Source of the DNA: Methanobacteriota archaeon
GTDB lineage: Archaea; Halobacteriota; Halobacteria; Halobacteriales; Halalkalicoccaceae
DNA: 9,505 nt
Assembly (NCBI GenBank): GCA_022561895.1
Contig: JADFQH010000077.1
Coordinates: 1,329 to 10,833 of the forward strand
Direction: 5' to 3'
Shown here: positions 6,318 through 9,505 of the stretch, one piece after another
Numbering within the stretch: the first letter of the stretch is position 1
Layout of the letters: every line of letters begins with the position of its first letter
The notes under the pieces: generated by a model
Database searches by the model: none
Told to the model about the DNA's origin: nothing
The model's input: only the letters and a program-made list of their open reading frames with translations
Translations under genes and position numbers: made by a program

Positions 6318-7802
6318 ATGACTGCACAAGCGACCACAGAGCGCGATCTCGCGGTCGTAATAGGATTGGAGGTCCACGTCCAGCTCGAGACACGTAGTAA
6401 AGTATTCTGTGGCTGCTCAACCGATCTCGATGAGACAGAACCGAATACGCATACCTGTCCGACCTGTCTCGGCCTACCGGGAGCATTACCTGTCCTAAAC
6501 GAGGCCGCCGTCGAGTCGGCCGTCAAACTCGGGAAGGCGATCGACGCGACAATCCCTGAAGAGACCCGGTTTCACCGGAAGAACTACTACTATCCCGATC
6601 TCCCCAAAAACTTCCAGATCACACAGTACGACGCTCCGCTCTGTCAGGATGGCTCGATCGAGATCGGCGTCGAAGGGAAGCGCCGCGAGATCGGGATCGA
6701 ACGCGCGCATTTAGAGGAGGATCCCGGTAGCCTCCAGCACGAGGGCGGAAACATCGCAACCGCGGATAGTACGTTGATAAACTACAATCGTGCGGGGATT
6801 CCACTGATGGAGATCGTCACGGAGCCTGATTTCCGGAGTCCAAAGGAGACACGGGCGTTTCTCGCGAAGTTAGAGGAGGTCCTCGAATATTTGGGGATCT
6901 TCGACAGCACGCGCGACGGATCTTTGAGAGTGGACGCGAACATCTCGCTCGTTCCGGGCGAAGATATCGGTGAGGACGGCTCGATTAGTACGGAAGTGCT
7001 CGTCGCGGCGAATAGGACGGAAGTCAAGAACATTTCGAGTCACAAAGGGGCCGAGAAGGCACTCGCCTACGAGGTGACTCGGCAGAAAAACGCGGTCAGG
7101 CGGGGTCGGGAGATCGAACAGGAGACGCGCCACTGGGACGAGTCGAAGGGAATCACGCTCTCGATGCGTTCGAAAGAAGAGGAGAAGGACTATCGGTACT
7201 TCCCGGAGGCCGACCTTCCCGTGCTTCGAGTCTCGGATTGGAAAGACGAGATCGCAATTCCCGAGCTTCCCGGCGCACGCCGCGAGCGGTTTCGCACCCA
7301 GTACGGACTGGGCGAGGAAGCCGCCTCGAAACTCACCTCGACGAAACAGGTCGCGGACTTCTACGAGGATCTCGCAAGCGATTTCGATGCTGACCTCGCG
7401 GCGACGTGGGTTGCAGACGACCTCCTCGGGGAACTCAACTACCGCGATATGCTGATCGGCGATATCGAGGGACGGCTCAACGAGGTCAGACGGCTGGTCG
7501 AACTCGTTGCGAGCGAGGCAATCACCGCAAAGAATGCTCGCGAGGTCGTTCTCCGGGAGATGCTCGATTCGGGGGCCGATCCCGACACAGTCGTCGAGGA
7601 CAAAGGCTTGGGAAAAACCGACGACGAGGCGGTCGTCGTGGCGGTCGAGGACGCCATCGAGGAGAACCCCGATGCGGTCTCGGATGTCGAGGGTGGCGAC
7701 GACGGTGCGATCAACTTCCTCGTCGGGCAGGTGATGGGCAAAACGGGGGGCAGTGCCGATCCGGGGCAGGTCAATCAGCTGCTTCGCGAACGGCTGGGAT
7801 AG
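6318..7802 (+). CDS. gatB: Aspartyl/glutamyl-tRNA amidotransferase subunit B
   Basis: GatB binds misacylated tRNA and, with GatA supplying ammonia from glutamine, phosphorylates and amidates the attached residue. In archaea GatCAB mainly makes Asn-tRNA, since GatDE handles Gln-tRNA. The protein is 494 residues, of normal length. The start region MTAQATTERDLAVVIGLEVH leads into the conserved EVHVQLETRSKVFCGCS. Cys31, Cys33, Cys47 and Cys50 (CGC, then CPTC) form the expected zinc site. The cradle motifs FHRKNYYYPDLPKNFQITQY and NYNRAGIPLMEIVTEPD are present. The C-terminal YqeY-like tRNA-binding tail ends in GAINFLVGQVMGKTGG followed by PGQVNQLLRERLG. The residue before YNRAG is Asn, where Asp is usual (INYNR rather than VDYNR), a mild change. 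The frame stays open far upstream as an antisense shadow of smc. The true start is 6318. The other Gat subunits are not in the window. Confidence 0.98.
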   Translation: MTAQATTERDLAVVIGLEVHVQLETRSKVFCGCSTDLDETEPNTHTCPTCLGLPGALPVLNEAAVESAVKLGKAIDATIPEETRFHRKNYYYPDLPKNFQITQYDAPLCQDGSIEIGVEGKRREIGIERAHLEEDPGSLQHEGGNIATADSTLINYNRAGIPLMEIVTEPDFRSPKETRAFLAKLEEVLEYLGIFDSTRDGSLRVDANISLVPGEDIGEDGSISTEVLVAANRTEVKNISSHKGAEKALAYEVTRQKNAVRRGREIEQETRHWDESKGITLSMRSKEEEKDYRYFPEADLPVLRVSDWKDEIAIPELPGARRERFRTQYGLGEEAASKLTSTKQVADFYEDLASDFDADLAATWVADDLLGELNYRDMLIGDIEGRLNEVRRLVELVASEAITAKNAREVVLREMLDSGADPDTVVEDKGLGKTDDEAVVVAVEDAIEENPDAVSDVEGGDDGAINFLVGQVMGKTGGSADPGQVNQLLRERLG

Positions 7803-7803
7803 C

Positions 7804-7896
7804 ATGACTCGCCAATCGTTCATCGAAACGTTGGAGGGATCGCTGACTACCGAAGCAAGCAGTGGAACGCACTGCGGATGGATCCGCTCTCTCTGA
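7804..7896 (+). CDS. Doubtful 30-codon ORF directly after gatB
   Basis: An ATG one base after the gatB stop opens 30 codons (MTRQSFIETLEGSLTTEASS, then THCGWIRSL) to the TGA at 7894-7896. Its position could allow coupling to gatB, but I see no Shine-Dalgarno, no family and no conserved pattern. It may be a chance ORF or the remnant of a decayed gene. Confidence 0.15.
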   Translation: MTRQSFIETLEGSLTTEASSGTHCGWIRSL

Positions 7897-7903
7897 AAGA
7901 CGA

Positions 7904-7922
7904 CCGGAGGAGCGATCTCCGG
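7904..7922. repeat. Small inverted repeat between gatB and the convergent microprotein
   Basis: CCGGAG (7904-7909) and CTCCGG (7917-7922) are perfect complements around a 7-nt loop. The repeat lies about 100 nt past the gatB stop, in the convergent gap. It has no following T-run, so a terminator role is only a guess. Confidence 0.25.
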
Positions 7923-7936
7923 GACTGACTACGACG

Positions 7937-8050
7937 CTACAACAGCGCGATCGCGGCGTCAAAGACGATCTGTGCGCTCATCATGCAGGTCTCGCCGATC
8001 GGTTCGATGATCTCGAGTTCTGTTGCGGTGACGGATTCTTCGTTTGTCAT
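7937..8050 (-). CDS. Microprotein, 37 residues, unknown function
   Basis: ATG at 8050 to TAG at 7937-7939 encodes 37 residues: MTNEESVTATELEIIEPIGE, then TCMMSAQIVFDAAIALL. The N-terminal half is acidic. The C-terminal 16 residues are hydrophobic with one Cys, and could be an amphipathic or membrane-associating helix. A BRE-like CCGAAA (8085-8090) followed by a TATA-like CCTATTACC (8076-8084) is centred about 30 nt before the ATG, well placed for a leaderless transcript. A plus-strand frame across the same bases (7862-8071, 69 codons) has a worse start context and unusual composition. I judge the minus-strand reading more likely. No family is recognised. Confidence 0.45.
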   Translation of the reverse strand: MTNEESVTATELEIIEPIGETCMMSAQIVFDAAIALL

Positions 8051-8075
8051 CGGTTATATTCACTGATGTGAGTGC

Positions 8076-8090
8076 GGTAATAGGTTTCGG
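8076..8090 (-). promoter_or_regulatory. BRE plus TATA-like promoter of the 37-residue microprotein
   Basis: On the minus strand, CCGAAA is followed directly by CCTATTACC, ending about 26 nt before the ATG at 8050. The purine-rich BRE followed by the AT box is the standard haloarchaeal promoter layout. Confidence 0.45.
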
Positions 8091-8104
8091 TTGGCGCTCT
8101 TATC

Positions 8105-8130
8105 GCACCGTCCAGGGTGCATCACTATAG
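8105..8130 (+). promoter_or_regulatory. Inverted repeat and TATA-like box before the amphi-Trp gene
   Basis: GCACC (8105-8109) and GGTGC (8116-8120) form a perfect 5-bp inverted repeat around 6 nt. It ends just before a TATA-like CACTATAG (8123-8130), which is about 30 nt before the ATG at 8157. The repeat could be a regulator site or a chance palindrome. Confidence 0.35.
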
Positions 8131-8156
8131 TCCTTGCAGTCTAACTACCGGGTTGC

Positions 8157-8405
8157 ATGTCAGACAAAACGTCCAACGAACAGGAGCTTTCACGCAACGA
8201 GGTCGCAGACCACCTCCAGGAGCTAGCCCGCGAGATTCGAGGGGAAGGGCCGGCGGACATCGCCGTTGGAAACAAGAACGTCGGACTTAGCCCGGCTTCG
8301 GTTATCGAGTACGATATCGCGGTCGAAGAGCGCTCCCCGATGCTCGGCGGCGAGCGAGAAACGATCACCGTTACCCTCGATTGGGAGGTCGAAAACGCGA
8401 CCTAA
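8157..8405 (+). CDS. Amphi-Trp domain-containing protein
   Basis: A small acidic cytosolic protein of 82 residues of the haloarchaeal amphi-Trp type, whose biochemical role is not established. The pattern of the family is visible: an N-terminal helix SRNEVADHLQELAREIRGEG, a strand with DIAVGNKNVGLSPASVIEYD, an acidic beta hairpin IAVEERSPML, and a C-terminal strand ITVTLDWEVEN with the single Trp near the end. No signal or membrane segment is present. The ATG at 8157 has a TATA-like box about 30 nt upstream and no in-frame upstream ATG. It stands alone, divergent from the 37-residue ORF and convergent with the BrkB-family gene, which it overlaps by 4 nt at the stop codons. Confidence 0.88.
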   Translation: MSDKTSNEQELSRNEVADHLQELAREIRGEGPADIAVGNKNVGLSPASVIEYDIAVEERSPMLGGERETITVTLDWEVENAT

Positions 8406-9184
8406 TCCCGAACGCGTCCCCCCAGGACGACGTTGACGACGACGCCCACGAGAATGACCAGTGCGCCAAAGTACAGCCAGAGCAAAAAGAGCAGCGCGCC
8501 GCCGATCACACCGAACACGGCCGCAATCGTCGTTATCGAAACGTAGAGTTGAAACAGCCACTGGAGAACGATCCAGCCGATGGCCGCAAACACCGCACCC
8601 GGAAGCGCCTCTTTCGGTGTAATTTCGACGTTCGGAAAGACGTAGTAGATCGGAAAGAACGCGACGAGTAGTCCGGTAAGAAGCAACAGCGAGTCGACCA
8701 CGCCGGAGTAACTAAAATCCGGAAAGAGCGTGAATGCGGCCACGGTGGCGACTGCCGCAACGATCACGAGGATGATCGCAAACAGGGCAACGACGCCGTT
8801 CGTCACTCGCCTACGAATCGAGGTTTCCGCCTGAGACGTGCCGTACAGCTGTGAGAAGGCGATGTCGATCCCGAGAAACATCCTGAACGCAGCCCACACC
8901 AGAATTATCAGGCTGAGGACCGACCCGCCAACCCAGCCCGCGGCATCCGTGATCGCCACCGCGATCAGATCCTCGCCCGCCGGACTCAGATACAGCCGAG
9001 TCACCGCAAGTAGATAGCTCGCGACCGTATCGCCCGCAAGCACCGTCGCCGCAATGACCGCGAGCAGCAGTAGTGGTAGCAACGAGACGAACGCATAGAA
9101 CGCGAGACTCCCCGCGAGAAACGGGAGGTTCTGTCGGCGTGCCTCCATGACGATCGCTTTCACCACGTCGACACTCCACCTCAT
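8402..9184 (-). CDS. YihY/BrkB-family inner-membrane protein
   Basis: A 260-residue multi-pass membrane protein of the YihY/virulence factor BrkB family, whose transported substrate is not settled. About six membrane segments are visible, and the family marks appear in order: an N-terminal amphipathic stretch with ARRQNLPFLAGSLAFYAFVS, then SLLPLLLLAVIAATVLA, a helix at SVLSLIILVWAAFRMFL, a charged loop TSQAETSIRRR, then YYVFPNVEITPKEALPGAVF with GWIVLQWLFQLYVS. The last marks are FGVIGGALLFLLWLYFGAL and a closing GVVVNVVLGGR. The length is normal for short family members. ATG 9184 is the only start in frame. Open codons upstream have no ATG, GTG or TTG back to the AT-rich promoter. GGAGGG occurs 16 nt before the start, too far to be a clear Shine-Dalgarno. 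It is convergent with the amphi-Trp gene. Confidence 0.93.
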   Translation of the reverse strand: MRWSVDVVKAIVMEARRQNLPFLAGSLAFYAFVSLLPLLLLAVIAATVLAGDTVASYLLAVTRLYLSPAGEDLIAVAITDAAGWVGGSVLSLIILVWAAFRMFLGIDIAFSQLYGTSQAETSIRRRVTNGVVALFAIILVIVAAVATVAAFTLFPDFSYSGVVDSLLLLTGLLVAFFPIYYVFPNVEITPKEALPGAVFAAIGWIVLQWLFQLYVSITTIAAVFGVIGGALLFLLWLYFGALVILVGVVVNVVLGGRVRD

Positions 9185-9237
9185 CTCGCAACTGTAGTCG
9201 CCCTCCGGCCAACAACGTTCCGATCCCCATTCATACC

Positions 9238-9260
9238 ATAATATTTTTATAATAATATTG
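9238..9260. promoter_or_regulatory. AT-rich divergent promoter between the two membrane-protein genes
   Basis: This 23-bp stretch is almost all A/T, far below the local GC level, and holds a direct repeat ATAATATT (9238-9245 and 9252-9259, 14 bp apart). On the plus strand, AATATT near 9256 is about 28 nt before the ATG at 9284. On the minus strand, TTATAAAAAT (9242-9251) would start transcription about 38 nt before the ATG at 9184. The two promoters overlap, so the genes may be co-regulated. Confidence 0.5.
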
Positions 9261-9283
9261 TATTGTTGGTTTCATACTACTAT

Positions 9284-9505
9284 ATGGATAGTGTTGCCCG
9301 TTCGTCCCTGTCCGGGACGGCGCTGCGGGCGCTTCGCGGGCTGTTGGCCCCGCTGCTCGCAGCGGTGCTTCTCGGTCTCTTCGTCTTTTTCGTCGGGTGG
9401 CAGGAGTTCTTCGAATCGCTCGCCGGGGCGAACATGCCGGTGTACGCACTCGCGTTCATTTCGACGTGTCTCTGTCTCTGTGCCCGCAGCCTCGTCTGGC
9501 AACGG
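9284..9505 (+). CDS. YbhN/UPF0104-like (lysylphosphatidylglycerol synthase TM) membrane protein, N-terminal part
   Basis: Open from the ATG at 9284 for 74 codons and cut by the right edge. The first membrane segment is about residues 17-37 (LRGLLAPLLAAVLLGLFVFF), followed by GWQEFFESLAGANMPVYALA. A second hydrophobic segment (about 52-68) ends in ARSLVWQR. A short helix, GW plus a small amphipathic piece, then LAF...ARxLxWxR is the start of the YbhN/UPF0104 family, integral membrane proteins with about eight helices. Archaeal relatives include AglD, linked to protein glycosylation. The function here is inferred from fold only. Its promoter is shared with the divergent BrkB-family gene. Confidence 0.7.
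   Translation, partial: MDSVARSSLSGTALRALRGLLAPLLAAVLLGLFVFFVGWQEFFESLAGANMPVYALAFISTCLCLCARSLVWQR

Noticed and set aside
7862..8071. Plus-strand 69-codon frame starting at a GTG
   Set aside because: No promoter or Shine-Dalgarno at its start and no recognised pattern. The opposite-strand 37-residue frame has the better promoter context.

Overview
The window looks like chromosomal DNA from a haloarchaeon (class Halobacteria). The signs are high GC with strong G/C preference at third codon positions, very acidic proteins (runs of Glu and Asp), a Tat-type signal on the secreted enzyme, a small amphi-Trp domain protein, and many starts lying 24-30 nt downstream of a TATA-like box, as expected for leaderless haloarchaeal transcripts. 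I see no rRNA, tRNA, CRISPR array, insertion sequence or phage gene.

Layout. The left part is on the minus strand. At the left edge is the N-terminal 266 codons of a Tat-exported alkaline phosphatase (1-798, running off the window). Upstream of it are a two-helix membrane protein with paired CxxC motifs (920-1363) and a 32-residue microprotein (1408-1506). Next comes the chromosome-organisation cluster, read right to left: a small coiled-coil protein (start 6199 or 6226), then smc (2382-5960), then scpA (1568-2389). smc and scpA overlap by 8 nt, and a Shine-Dalgarno-like sequence precedes scpA. This is the SMC-kleisin pair. The winged-helix partner scpB is not next to it.

Divergent from this cluster is gatB on the plus strand (6318-7802), the tRNA-binding subunit of the GatCAB amidotransferase. 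It has its own TATA box 26 nt before the start. From 7803 to 8156 there are only tiny ORFs. The most credible is a 37-residue minus-strand ORF with a BRE/TATA-like promoter (7937-8050). An amphi-Trp protein (8157-8405, plus) and a YihY/BrkB-family membrane protein (8402-9184, minus) converge and overlap by 4 nt at their stop codons. A very AT-rich divergent promoter separates the latter from the start of a YbhN/UPF0104-like membrane protein (9284 onward, plus, cut by the right edge).

The core genes are ordinary housekeeping genes. The most unusual signal is in the alkaline phosphatase. The nucleophile motif appears twice, 12 residues apart: first with the consensus Ser (Asp126-Ser127), then with Cys in place of Ser (Asp138-Cys139). 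The second copy keeps the spacing to the following conserved VKTYNG segment that I expect from the family. The promoter of the same gene has a tandem GATACTA repeat next to an AT-rich palindrome, a plausible operator. Two microprotein ORFs with well-placed promoters are the other items worth checking. I found no strong evidence for a new multi-gene system.
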